Origin: Bolinopsis microptera
Lineage: Eukaryota > Ctenophora > Tentaculata > Lobata > Bolinopsidae
Length of the DNA: 64,000 bases
Assembly (NCBI RefSeq): GCF_026151205.1
Contig: NC_087076.1
Coordinates: forward strand, 11,012,902 to 11,076,901
Reading direction: 5' to 3'
Both the position numbers and the translations under genes were made by a program. Position 1 is the stretch's first letter. Each line of letters starts with the position of its first letter. Positions 22,844 to 34,800 of the stretch are shown here, piece by piece. Below the pieces are notes generated by a model, which ran no database searches, was not told the origin of the DNA, and was given only the letters and a program-made list of their open reading frames with translations.

Positions 22844-23100
22844 ACCAGCAAGCTGTCGGGAATTATCGCGCTTAGCACTCAGTAGCGGAGGTATTATTGT
22901 ATTATATTAATTAAGCAGCGGTCCACTTTATTATTTATCCGTGATTATGGGATTCGGTCAAATATTGTTTCTTTTTGATTATAATGTCAGGGTACTTTAC
23001 AAAGGCAAAAGGTAAACTCATAACTTCATTACTATTATAACAAGGAGGTGATTTCAACGATTTCGGAATTTTACCTTTGAAAACATTGCCTTGTGTTTAA

Positions 23101-23449
23101 TTGTCATACGTTGTACATTGTATGACCCGCCGCGCACGAGTGCGCGGCTCCCCCTGTATCGTAGAAACTCTACAGTGAAGCGACAGTGGGGGTCACCACG
23201 TGATACAAGTGTTTAAGTAAGCATATCTGTCGATAAGTGACTTAATATGGCACTTTTTACTTATTCAAGCACATCAAGTTTGGAGTTGGCATTAGGAAAA
23301 CAAATTTAAATTTTGGTATTTATTAATAACAATCAAAACATATCATATCTTGTATCACGTTGCGACCCCCACGGTCGTTTCACTATCGTCCTGACGATAC
23401 AGGGGGAGCCGCGCACTTCGTGCGCGGCGGGTCATACAACGTATGACAA
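23101..23449. mobile_element. foldback MITE, about 100-bp inverted repeats
   Basis: The left arm (TTGTCATACGTTG, then TATGACCCGCCGCGCAC) and the right arm are inverse copies through CTCCCCCTGTATCGT and on to CACGTGATACAAG. The left arm has a 7-bp insertion. The interior is about 130 bp, AT-rich and non-coding. The superfamily is not assigned. Confidence 0.85.
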
Positions 23450-23637
23450 ATCATATCATAAAAATAAAGCCGCGCGTTGGTTGACTGCCTCAGTACGGTG
23501 AATAATATAAGCTCGAAGGTGCCCTGCGCATTTACAGAACCTCATGCGGCGAGATCACATGATCATGAGGACCTGTGAGCGCCAAATTTAATTTAAAGTT
23601 TCTAGAAATCATACATCACTACGAGTTCATATATAAT

Positions 23638-23762
23638 GCTTGACGGATGTTACTCGTCTAAATTTCTTCGAAGTAGGCGCGCGCGCGCCGCTTTCTTCTC
23701 GATGGCAAGTGCTACGAAGTAGCGCGCGCCGGGCCAGATCATTAACAATGGTCAAATATAAT
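23638..23762 (-). repeat. CGCGC-rich dispersed repeat, copy 1 (minus orientation)
   Basis: Read on the minus strand this matches 38919-39143: GACCATTGTTAATG, GGCCCGGCGCGCGCTAC, AGAAGAAAGCGGCGCGCGC and GACGAGTAACATCCGTCAA. The central part present in the 38.9-kb copy is missing here. Confidence 0.8.
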
Positions 23763-24276
23763 GCCATTTAAATGTTGTAAGAAAGCAGAATTTATTCGAA
23801 ATAACAAATAACAAAATAACGAATGAACAAATTTCTCACCTTTCGCACATGCAAACTTTGAGCGGACGTTGCGTACGCATACAATAATGAATCAACATAC
23901 ATTTTTGCATAGTGGTATTTTATATATAGTTTGATAAGCATGCAAAGTTTCAGAAGATTTCAAAAATAACTTGGATCACAACGGGACTCCAAAGTTGATA
24001 AAAATCATGAAAATAACAGTTTTCAGTGATTTTAGCAATGGAATTGTCAATTCTATGTCAATTCTAGAATCTTTATCTTTTCTAAACACACTAAATCCTT
24101 CAATATAAAGTTCGGCATCTAATATATCACTACTAAAATGAGTTTCTGTTACATAAATTACCTCAATAGATTTATACATTTAATTGATACAATTTATTTT
24201 AGTTCATAAATTTTATTAAATAGGCCGTTAGCATTGGTATAATTCATATTTAAGGGCAGGGCACTGCGGCTGGCTC

Positions 24277-24563
24277 CAGTGGCGTAACGTTGCCTGTTGG
24301 CGCCCCCTGCCGAAAAGGCGCCCCCTGTGGGCGCCCCCCCCCCCTTTTGGTGCCCCTCCCTAAAATTGAACAAATTAGGTGATTTTAAAGAATACGCCGG
24401 TAAAATCTCTAAAAAAGTGTGTATCTAGAGCAAAACGCGCAGTTTTGCTAGTACTTTAGTTAAGTTTTCGAAATTGTCCCACATTCAAACGACGATTTGG
24501 CGCCCCCCTAAGACGGCGCCCCCCTGCACAGCGGGGTCAGCAGGGCCTTTCGTTACGCCACTG
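24277..24563. mobile_element. non-autonomous hAT element
   Basis: Terminal inverted repeats CAGTGGCGTAACG / CGTTACGCCACTG are flanked by an 8-bp target duplication, GCTGGCTC (24269-24276 and 24564-24571), the hAT signature. The interior of 287 bp is rich in GGCGCCCC motifs, with no coding. It is inserted inside the decayed LINE, splitting ORF1 from ORF2. Confidence 0.85.
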
Positions 24564-25589
24564 GCTGGCTCTACTGCCTCTGTCTTCTCTGTCTCTGCTT
24601 TCTTTGCTTCCTCATGCCTTTCCTTCCTCTCCTTTCTGGCTAAAAAACGAATATCTCTGTCTGCCTTGCAGAGGTCCTGGTCGATCCAATAAGTAGACTA
24701 AAGTTGACTCTTTCCTCAATTCTAATAATTCTAATAATTCTCAATGAAACAATAAGTTTTAAGTTTTCAATGAAACAATAAGTTTTATTTTATATTCCTT
24801 TAATCATAAATAAAATAAGAGCTTAAACCACGAATTAGTTAACTAGAAGTAAACTTGAGGAAATAATTCTAATTCCTTCGTCTTCTCTGTCCCTCTTTTC
24901 TTTGCTTCCTCCTGCCTCTTCCTCTCCTTTCTGGCTAAAAAACGAATATCTCTGTATGCCTTGCAGAGGTCTAAGTTGATCCAATAAGTTGACTCTTCCC
25001 AGTCTAGTCCTTACCATGGTCAGTGTAGAAATTGTCTGACTCTTTATCTCGTGTCTGGATGATGAGCAGGCGATGGTGGTCTGGCTTGTCAGGATCAATT
25101 TTGCCAGAGCGATGGCAGCTTATCATGTCGTCCTTCTTAATCTTTAGGGTCTCCCTGCAGAACTATGAGTCATCCTCCTGGCATCCCCTATCAAGATTCC
25201 TGAGGTCAGTGCACACATGTTGGGTCTTACACCACCGCCGTGTTTCATATTTAAGACTTGTTGCTTTGTAGATGACATACTGACTAATGTACCGCCAATT
25301 CTGTTTTTAAAGGCCACCAATCAACACTGAATTGCTTAACATAACATTATAAATAATGCCTCTCTGGGCATCTCAAAAAGAAATTCATAGAAAATGAACA
25401 CTTTACGTTTGAAACCATATAATTACAAACTTTTTAAAAAATTTAACTAAATACCTTTGATATTAACCTTGCTTACATTCGTGTTTGCGAACATACTAGA
25501 AAATTCATTGTAAAATATTGCAATAGTTTTAACTATTGCAATAAATTTAATTTAATTAAAATTAAATCTGGAATTTGATCTGAGAATAT

Positions 25590-25935
25590 GATGATGAGCA
25601 ATTTGATTATCTCGTTAGCAAAATTGATTGGGTAATCATGTGATTGCATGCTACGATACTGTAATTGGGCTCTCTGTACGATTCCCATAGTGTCAACCCA
25701 ATCACTTGATCACTCGTAATGAATAACCTCGTTTTGCTTCATATCTCTGTCATCTGAGCTAGAACTCTCATTTTTCAGGTCCAATGTAATTTGAATGGCC
25801 AAACACAATTCCATACAATTTAGCTCGATCCGATTAATCAAACTATCAAATAAATGCGAAAATGAACCTTCATTCGAAAAAAATGAACCTGAATATTCTT
25901 AGATTTGACCTATTCCTTGAATGAGTGGTGATATT
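25590..25935. repeat. dispersed repeat, copy 2
   Basis: Homologous to 22290-22735 but without the 86-bp insertion, giving a natural empty-site comparison. Confidence 0.75.
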
Positions 25936-25951
25936 AAGGGGGCAGGCCGCA

Positions 25952-25991
<40 letters not shown>

Positions 25992-26306
25992 ATTATGAAA
26001 TTTCTCTCCAAATTTATTTTATAGTTAGTTCTGATGAGGGGAGTGATATATCTACTAGTTGTTTTTGGTCCCATGGAAAAATTTTGTTCCTAGCCGAAAT
26101 TATCGCCGGTCAAAGGTCAGCCCTCATGTGTAATTGTATTGCGCGACTCGATTTTCAGGGCGTGCAATTGAAAATCAATTTCGAGAGAAATTTCATAAAG
26201 AACCCCCCTGCCCCCTGAAGTCATAATAGAAAGAATTATTTCAATCAGGCCAATGTATGTGCGCTGACTTGTGCCCCTCCCCCCCCCCCCCCCCCCCCCC
26301 CCCCCC
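25952..26306. mobile_element. foldback flanked by 39-nt G run and 28-nt C run
   Basis: An uninterrupted G tract occupies 25952-25990 and a C tract 26279-26306. Just inside the G tract is ATGAAATTTCTCTC, with its inverse GAGAGAAATTTCAT near 26182. The homopolymers are themselves complementary. It is probably a degenerate MITE whose ends expanded into homopolymers. Confidence 0.6.
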
Positions 26307-27476
26307 GGCCCTGTATGCCAATTTAGCTTCAAACCCATTTCAATTCACTCACAAATGATACCATATATTTTAAGTTCCATGCATTCACCCCATTCACTTA
26401 TTTGCAGGATCATGGATCATGACATTTCATTGAAGTTAATTCACCTTAAAAAACTGTATGTCGTATGATGGACTCAAAACTAGTTCAATCACTAAAGTTT
26501 TTATTTAAAGGACTCATTAGTCCTAAATTATAACTTGGACACTTCACTTCGTAAATTAAGGCCAATAAACTCTGTATAACTATTCATGATAGAGAATCCA
26601 AAAAGACAACCTGAATTAGGGAAATAGTATTCATGGTGATATGAGAGGCAGATCTGGTTACAGTCAAAGAAGTTTTGCCAGATGAGCCAAACTATTCTGT
26701 CTCTCAGGTGAATGTGGGAGCTCTGTACCAATCCCATGCTGATGAGGTTAAGAGAAAGAGAGGAGACTACTGTAGTAGATGGGGATTTGAACTGTGTCAG
26801 CCCCTTACACCGTCTGATGAGACAATTTCTTTTGTTTTGCTCCTCTATCATCTCAGGAGTGGCATTTTTATGTGGACCAAGTCATTCTTGCAAATGGGGC
26901 AGTCACATCATTTCTTTGCTCAAGCCAAGACAGAAGCCAAGAAGCATGTGAAAACACGCACTGGCATAATCATTTACCATGGATGCTGCTGATCGAAGTG
27001 GTTAAGGGTAGCAACGCCCAGTGACATAAAGTGATGAATCTAAGAATCTAATTCCTAGCCTAATTTTTGTCAACAAAATTATTAAATTAACTTTAAAATA
27101 GTCCTCTCGGTTGTTACACACTGTAATGCCGCGCACTGCAACTGCACTTTAATTCCATATTTATCCGAGAAGACGTTCGAATCTAGCGCAAATGCAAGAT
27201 TCCTGCAGATTCCTGAAAGATTCTTGCGCTTGCGCGTCAGATTCCAAGGTATTCCTGTCAGATTCCAAGGTATTCCTACTACCAGTCTGGTAGTATGGTA
27301 GTATGGTAGTATGCGCGAACACGTCGTTTAGATTCTTGACGACCCTTAATCAATTAAGGGGCCATCTGCTTACGAATTCCGGCAATTGAGGGTGGGGCCG
27401 GGGGGGTGGTTTTGGAATTTCGGACAGGGGAGGGGATAGTCTGATAATCTGCGATTTTGGCGGACGTCCTAAGTAG

Positions 27477-28046
27477 CAGGCACGTAGACAGGGGGGGGGG
27501 CCGGGGGGGCTAGGGGGGCAGCAGCCCCCCCCCCCTTAAAAAATCGAACCCCAGAAGAAAAAAAAGCCCCCTAGTCCCCATGGTTGCCTGGTAACTGGGC
27601 TGTGTTTATGACTGCAGTCAGTCAAAGATTTGAACTGTGGATTAGTAAATATCTGTCATAACATCCAAGCAAACATTCTAGAAGACTTCTATAAATAGTC
27701 AATAGTGTCCCCTAGACCGTAGGAAATGTAAAAATCTTAAGACGATGAGGCCTGAGTAAGTCGTAAATTCTGATTGGAGAATGCAGATTGCTGTTGTGAA
27801 GTTACCAAATTTACGTGAGTACTTGATTCTTTTCAATCTCAGTTTATTGCTGTCCTACAAATTTATTTAATTATGCCAAATATCGTCTAAAACACCCTGT
27901 TTCGCAAAAATTTTCCGGGGGGCTGCGCCCCCCTAGCCCCCGCCAAGGGGCTCCGCCCCTGGACCCCTGCGCAGCTGGATTGGACACGTCGGCTCCCTTC
28001 GCTCGCCGACAGCCCCCATCAAAGAAAAATCCTGGCTACGTCCCTG
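27477..28046. mobile_element. non-autonomous hAT element, 570 bp
   Basis: Ends CAGGCACGTAGACAGG and CCTGGCTACGTCCCTG are inverted repeats with two mismatches. They are flanked by the perfect 8-bp duplication CTAAGTAG at 27469-27476 and 28047-28054. G/C-rich palindromic sub-ends (GGGGCTCCGCCCC) occur near the right end. No transposase is present. Confidence 0.9.
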
Positions 28047-28869
28047 CTAAGTAGTTGGCCTCTAAACTGTCAAATTAGTATTGTTCGGTGAAGTCATGGA
28101 TAAGAATGTACCAGATAGCTTTATATCATCAAAATATCTTGAATAATTAATTTGAATTTAGATATCACGTGACTAACCATAATATCTAAATATTGCCAAG
28201 GAGACACTGGGGGTCTATTCAAAACCATGTGGCACTAATTTCTACTTCGTCTCCAATATCCATCCTAACATTATACAGTACTAAAGCAATCACTAAGACT
28301 CTACCCTAACGAGAATTCGTAGAAACATCCTGTCCAGGTAATAAGAGGCACGCTTGAAGATAGGATTCATTTGCTCGCTCCGGTAATACAATGATAACCA
28401 CTCTTTGATTTCCGAGATATGATATAAATCCCATCTTAATTATATATTTCTAGTTTACTTTAGTATTATTATCGAAGACGACACGTGATCCCGCAGAAGC
28501 AAGCTTCTGATCTAAGAGTCACAACCAAAATATCAACACTATGTCGAAGCCACCTTTTGGGCAGCGAATCGACGGATCCATTAATGTGTGGGATATGTTT
28601 AGCGTCATTCAACTTGGCAGTTGGATGATGTGAATAAGTGAATCATTGCGGACCATATGTTGCTTGAAAAATATATCCTTGTGTTTCAAATAAATCTAAG
28701 AAACAAGGATGTTCAAGTGTCAAATGTGTGAAATATTCTATGAGCAATTCGAGGAAGTTATTGGCTCCCCTACAATGCCTGTAACATAATGTGGTGGGCA
28801 ATTTCTCTCTTTGCGAAATTGATGGAAGGGTTTTCAGGACCTATAAATCTATTAAAATTTCAGCATGTC

Positions 28870-31800
28870 ATGCAATCTTTAAAGAATGAGATAAATGAAC
28901 TGCACGAAAAGCTTAGCCAGGCAGGAGAACAGGTACTTTCTGTTTTATGAATTTCTAATGTTTATCTCATATACTATTTATATTTAACTGGATTGTGATT
29001 AATATCTAACCTCACCTTGTAAAATGTTCCATACAATTTAAACTCAATATAAAATATTTGTTTCTTTTTTCAGGCACGTTTAAAGATCCTATCCCGGAAT
29101 GTCGACGAAATCTTATTTACATTCCTAGACAATTCTGAAAAACATCATTCAATCACCTGCAACATATTTGTAAGTTGTGACGTTACTTCTTTTTTTATTG
29201 GTTGTGAAGTAAGGGGAGGGGTCAAAATACATCTTAATATAGAGCAATTGTAGGTATTGAAAGAAGATGTACATTGTACAATGGTTAAGATGGTTAAAAT
29301 GGTTATAATGGTTATATAATGGTTAAAATTTAGCAAAACTATTATAACAATTAATGTGCAGGAAGGATACCCCGACCAGGCCCCATTGTGGTGTACAGCA
29401 TCTGATGACACCACTATCAACAATGCTATCGACAAAATCAACAGTTCAGGACGAAGTGTAAGAGTCTCTTATGAAATAGCGAAATTTCCAACTTTCATGA
29501 ACTTATAATTTGTTTTAATCATTGTTCGTAGAAAGACGTTTTATGTAAGGGCGTAAATTTAAGCAGGCCATAGTATCTTGTTCGCTATGAAGTAAGCCTG
29601 AATACAGGCTCTGATTTACTGACTATATTTAAAATCGAAACAAGTTGGCTGATAGATAACGGTCATAATTATTACTTACTAGTAATTTAAGGAGAAAAAG
29701 AGCTGTTTTGACGAAACCCTAGACAATTCTACCCATCGACTCGAAACAAAGCAGAATTATTTTAAGTTCCTCCAAATAGGTTACCAGCTGAGTAGCTCAG
29801 ACATTATGTAGAACAGTCTGGTTGATAATAATCAGTCAGACAAAAGACTTATCAATCTTACATAAAACAAAACATATTATATTTATTTTACATATTTTAC
29901 ATATTTTACATATTTTACATATTTTACATATTATACGTATTATACGTACAGGGTGGCCCATAAGTGACTACCCACACGCAACCTCTTAATAACTCACGTA
30001 ATTCGTCTCCAAATTGCACCAAAATTTCAGAGATTATAGATATGGGTCAAACTTAGATTTCCTGAAAGTTTCGTAAGCCACGCCCAATTACAGTGGGCGT
30101 GGCGTGACACTCCCTCTTTTTCACTATTGTCTTCATAAAATGAGAACGCTTTAAGCTAAGAACTCAAAATTTTTTGCACACATTTGGCTTGATAATTGAA
30201 AACTTTTCCCAAAGTTTCAAGTTCATTGGTTAAAATATGGCTAAGTTATGACCATTTCAAAACTCATCGGATACGTGATCCGAGCACTCAGTCAGTGATC
30301 TCGTCACTTGGTTAATGGCCTGTTTGGCTCACATGCACCGCTTGATTGGTTGCAGCCTGCTTATGGGCCGGCCTATACAGCTGACAGCACCTAAAACGCT
30401 ATCAAACGAATTTATGGTGGTGTCACCATTTCAGGGCTTGTTAGCCCTGCTAGTCACAGGTTCCTTACAATCAATAAAAAGGAATGAAGTCCTGACCTTA
30501 CACCGTGTGACTTCTTCCTGTGGGGGTGGGTGAAGGACCAACTCTATAAGAGATATCCTATTGCAACCATCACGCAGCTAAAGCACCACCTGATCGACAT
30601 CATCCATAATATGGACCCAGCGTTTGCTACGAACGCTTGTCGGAGTGTGAAGAAGCGGTGCTTCAAGGTGATTGCAGCTGGGGGACGACAATTTGAACAT
30701 CTTAATTGAAATTATTGAATTGTTTTTGTGTGGGAATCTTTATTAGCTGATTTCATTTATTGATTTATCCTAAAAATTTGTGTTTTCCTTTCTAGCAAAG
30801 TCATCATCGGTATCCAATCAAAGCCTAATGAACCTCATTAATACACGCTAACGCCTTACTCTTGATCAGATTGGGTGACGAGATCACTAATTGAGTGCAA
30901 ATATCACTGACTGACTGCTCGGATCACATATCCGATGGATTTTAAAATGGTCATAACTCAGCCATATTTTAACCAATGAACTTGAAACTTTGGGATAAGT
31001 TTTCAATTATCAAGCCAAATGTGTGCAAAAAATTTTGAGTTCTTAGCTTAAAGCGTTCTCATTTTATGAAGACAATAGTGAAAAAGAGGGAGTGTCACGC
31101 CACGCCCACTGTAATTGGGCGTGGCTTACGAAACTTTTAGGAAATCTAAGTTTGACCCATATCTATAATCTCTGAAATTTTGGTGCAATTTGGAGACGAC
31201 ACACGCAACCTCTTAATAACTCACGTAATTCGTCTCCAAATTGCACCAAAATTTCAGAGATTATAGATATGGGTCAAACTTAGATTTCCTGAAAGTTTCG
31301 TAAGCCACGCCCAATTACAGTGGGCGTGGCGTGACACTCCCTCTTTTTCACTATTGTCTTCATAAAATGAGAACGCTTTAAGCTAAGAACTCAAAATTTA
31401 TTGCACACATTTGGCTTGATAATTGAAAACTTTTCCCAAAGTTTCAAGTTCATTGGTTAAAATATGGCTAAGTTATGACCATTTCAAAACTCATCGGATA
31501 CGTGATCCGAGCACTCAGTCAGTGATCTCGTCACTTGGTTAATGGCCTGTTTGGCTCACATGCACCGCTTGATTGGTTGCAGCCTGCTTATGGGCCGGCC
31601 TATACAGCTGACAGCACCTAAAACGCTATCAAACGAATTTATGGTGGTGTCACCATTTCAGGGCTTGTTAGCCCTGCTAGTCACAGGTTCCTTACAATCA
31701 ATAAAAAGGAATGAAGTCCTGACCTTACACCGTGTGACTTCTTCCTGTGGGGGTGGGTGAAGGACCAACTCTATAAGAGATATCCTATTGCAACCATCAC

Positions 31801-34800
31801 GCAGCTAAAGCACCACCTGATCGACATCATCCATAATATGGACCCAGCGTTTGCTACGAACGCTTGTCGGAGTGTGAAGAAGCGGTGCTTCAAGGTGATT
31901 GCAGCTGGGGGACGACAATTTGAACATCTTAATTGAAATTATTGAATTGTTTTTGTGTGGGAATTTTTATTAGCTGATTTCATTTATTGATTTATCCTAA
32001 AAATTTGTGTTTTCCTTTCTAGCAAAGTCATCATCGGTATCCAATCAAAGCCTAATGAACCTCATTAATACACGCTAACGCCTTACTCTTGATCAGATTG
32101 GGTGACGAGATCACTAATTGAGTGCAAATATCACTGACTGACTGCTCGGATCACATATCCGATGGATTTTAAAATGGTCATAACTCAGCCATATTTTAAC
32201 CAATGAACTTGAAACTTTGGGATAAGTTTTCAATTATCAAGCCAAATGTGTGCAAAAAATTTTGAGTTCTTAGCTTAAAGCGTTCTCATTTTATGAAGAC
32301 AATAGTGAAAAAGAGGGAGTGTCACGCCACGCCCACTGTAATTGGGCGTGGCTTACGAAACTTTTAGGAAATCTAAGTTTGACCCATATCTATAATCTCT
32401 GAAATTTTGGTGCAATTTGGAGACGAATTACGTGAGTTATTAAGAGGTTGCGTGTGGGTAGTCACTTATGGGCCACCCTGTATTATACATATGTCATATT
32501 TATTATGTTATAGATGCAATGGACAAGACTGCAGCTCTTCTTCCGTTGACTTGAGGACTTGAAGGACAAATTATGTTGTTGGACGAGTTAAGAATAGAAA
32601 TCTACAACAGAATCTTTGCAACATAAACTGACATGTAGTTATGAAAATATATGAATTCTGGTTAACCACAGCTGCAGTACAGAATATTTGCACATCTGTA
32701 ACTGGTCTAAAGTTCTTGCTTAATTTGACAATAAGTATTGATTGAGGCAACTGGCCCCCAGACCTTCTATCGTTATATGCTATAATGACTAATAAGCTCT
32801 GTTTTAGGAGCATACTTAGAGTATACAAATTAGATCTACAATATGCGGATACGTGTGGGGAGGTACACCATTTATAAACACAGTTTATAAATGGTTTATA
32901 ATAAACAAATGTGACCTAGTTTTATCGGTTTTCATCACCAAAACACTTCGCTCGAGTCTCGACGATTGATGAAACACGTGTTGCTTGTTGTCAAGAGAAA
33001 AGACTAACGGTGAACTAGGAATAAGATCCAATCTGAACAATTAGACAATTTAAGAGCTGTAATCCGGTATTGTATAAACATAGCCCAGCTTGTGGATGTA
33101 TACAGTCTAGGGGCCAGGTGTGGGCAGGTTTAGTGGTTCAAGGAAGTAAATTGTAGTATTATATTGATATTAGTAGGCTCATCATTATAACACATCTCGG
33201 TTTGATTGCTGAAATCATGAAGCCTGCCGTGTAAGGTCTGTACCAACTGCTCAAAAGTAAAATTTCCCTCCTGAAAATGACGATTTAAGGGTACAAATAA
33301 AAAGCAAACTTTGCTCTTAAATATATTATAACTCTGTGACTTTTCTTGATTTAAATTGCCGTGAATATCAACTATGGGATGTGACTTATAATCTCTAGTA
33401 AACACCTTATCTTCGTCGTTTACCCACAATTCTGGTTAGCTCCGATTGAACAAAAACAGCTGAGTATATACTCAAGCTTAGTGAATAACTCGCTTACATT
33501 TTCCTATAGATATAATGTTCGGTATCTGGTGAGGATGAAATGAGGCATGAGGCTGCCTGATTAAATACACTATTTGGGGGTACGTGATATGATATGACAC
33601 TTCGTACATACACTATGTATACTATAACTATTATTCACTAAGGCAGTAGTTATCACTTCTTTAAAGTTTGATTACTTTATGCACTTGAAAACCTGGGTTT
33701 GGTGAACTATGATATGTACTGTTACGATTAGGTAACGCGTTAGATACTAAAAAACCCCGATTTACAGCGCCCCGATTTACTGCAAACCCCAATATACCGC
33801 GGCCATCTCCTTTCCCCCAAATAGTCCTTAACATCTATAATGTAAACAAACAAAACCCCGATTTACCGCAACTCCGCGGTAAATCGGGGTTTTACTGTAT
33901 CTAGTTAGGAAAAAAACCAGATCACGTACTACAGTACGTACTGTTGCATCAGCCATCTAGCTAATACAGATATAGTACTAGTTGCTAGATAAGAGAGTAG
34001 CGACTGCATTTTTTTTTAAATGAAAATCTTTTCAAAATTTACATACAATATAACATGTGGCGCAAAATAAAATCAAAATTACGTAACATCTAGTATTACT
34101 ATTGTCTAGAAGTTGGTCGGTCGCGATTGTTGCCTCCTGTTTTTTTGCCGTGTGAAAAAAAATTGAATGGAGAAACAAAACACAATAAAACTGAGTTGGT
34201 ATCATCTCAGTACTGCTTGATTATATAAAACATTCACATTTCCAAGTAACGAAAAAATCTTGAAAGCCCTGGTAAGGCCAGATGATAAAGTTTTTTGCGC
34301 CTAGCTTTCCAGAATTTGAGCCAAATAGTAATACTAACTATGAGTCATTGAGTCAAACTGCTGTAAGTGTAAAGATGTGCGACCTGGGGGAAAGATCATG
34401 TGTCTACATGATTGTGTTGCAACTGGAGTATAAAGTATATTCTGGAGTATAAAGACTGTTTTACATAGCAAAAGATGTGCATTGTAAATTGATATTATAT
34501 CAAGTTTAGGTCCTTAAATTTCAAAATCATGGGGCCCTTGATTCAATGGTCTGAATTTACCCCGTGTCTCAACATTTGTTTTTCCCATAATTTCCCACAA
34601 CCTAATGATAACATAGCTGTACGAATTATGATAAACCTAATTAAGTACATTTGTTTCCTAACACTGTTTTCTATTCCTAGATAATGTCCGCCTCTCAAGT
34701 CCTGATAACGGAGCTATGTACTGCGTTTGGGCTGAGCTCCGCTTCTAACATAGACCTGTGTAACGGGGTGGGGTCCAGCAGTGCTACGCTCGAGTGTGAC

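Larger units (their letters stand above)
23976..27000 (-). pseudogene. decayed LINE (PHD finger, ORF1, start of endonuclease ORF)
   Basis: Fragments lie in LINE order on the minus strand. At about 26990-26840 there is a PHD-finger-like end (CDCPICKNDLVHIK) with stops. At 25270-24870 there is an ORF1-like piece containing KKDDMISCHRSGKIDPDKP and DLCKAYRDIRFLARKERKRQ. At 24715-24572 there is a second, diverged copy of that ORF1 tail. At 24250-24050 the start of ORF2 carries YTNANGLFNKIYELK and TETHFSSDILDAEL, typical of CR1/L2/RTE-type endonuclease N-termini. It is interrupted by a hAT element and by homopolymer-flanked and repeat insertions. The relationship of the two ORF1 tails is unclear: local duplication or two insertions. 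No full-length protein is possible. Confidence 0.6.
29949..32480 (+). mobile_element. mariner-like element with an internal 1227-bp tandem duplication
   Basis: Outer ends CAGGGTGGCCCATAAGTG and its inverse are flanked by TA, as in Tc1/mariner insertions. Inverted repeats are about 350 bp. Bases 29974-31200 are repeated as 31201-32427 with only a few substitutions. The outer 25 bp of the left end and about 53 bp of the right end occur once each. A single element would be about 1305 bp. Each unit carries a transposase relic reading [13 protein letters not shown], then [11 protein letters not shown], ending at a stop after FEHLN. Upstream frames are broken, so it is non-autonomous. It sits in intron 3 of the UBE2Q gene. 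Confidence 0.9.

Noticed and set aside
25925..26338. Poly-Gly and poly-Pro open frames
   Set aside because: Translations of the G and C homopolymers.
26675..26992. Plus-strand frames of 79-105 codons
   Set aside because: Shadows of the minus-strand LINE ORF1/PHD relic.
30315..30533. 72-codon frame repeated identically at 31542-31760
   Set aside because: Out-of-frame reading of the mariner transposase relic; identity reflects the tandem duplication.
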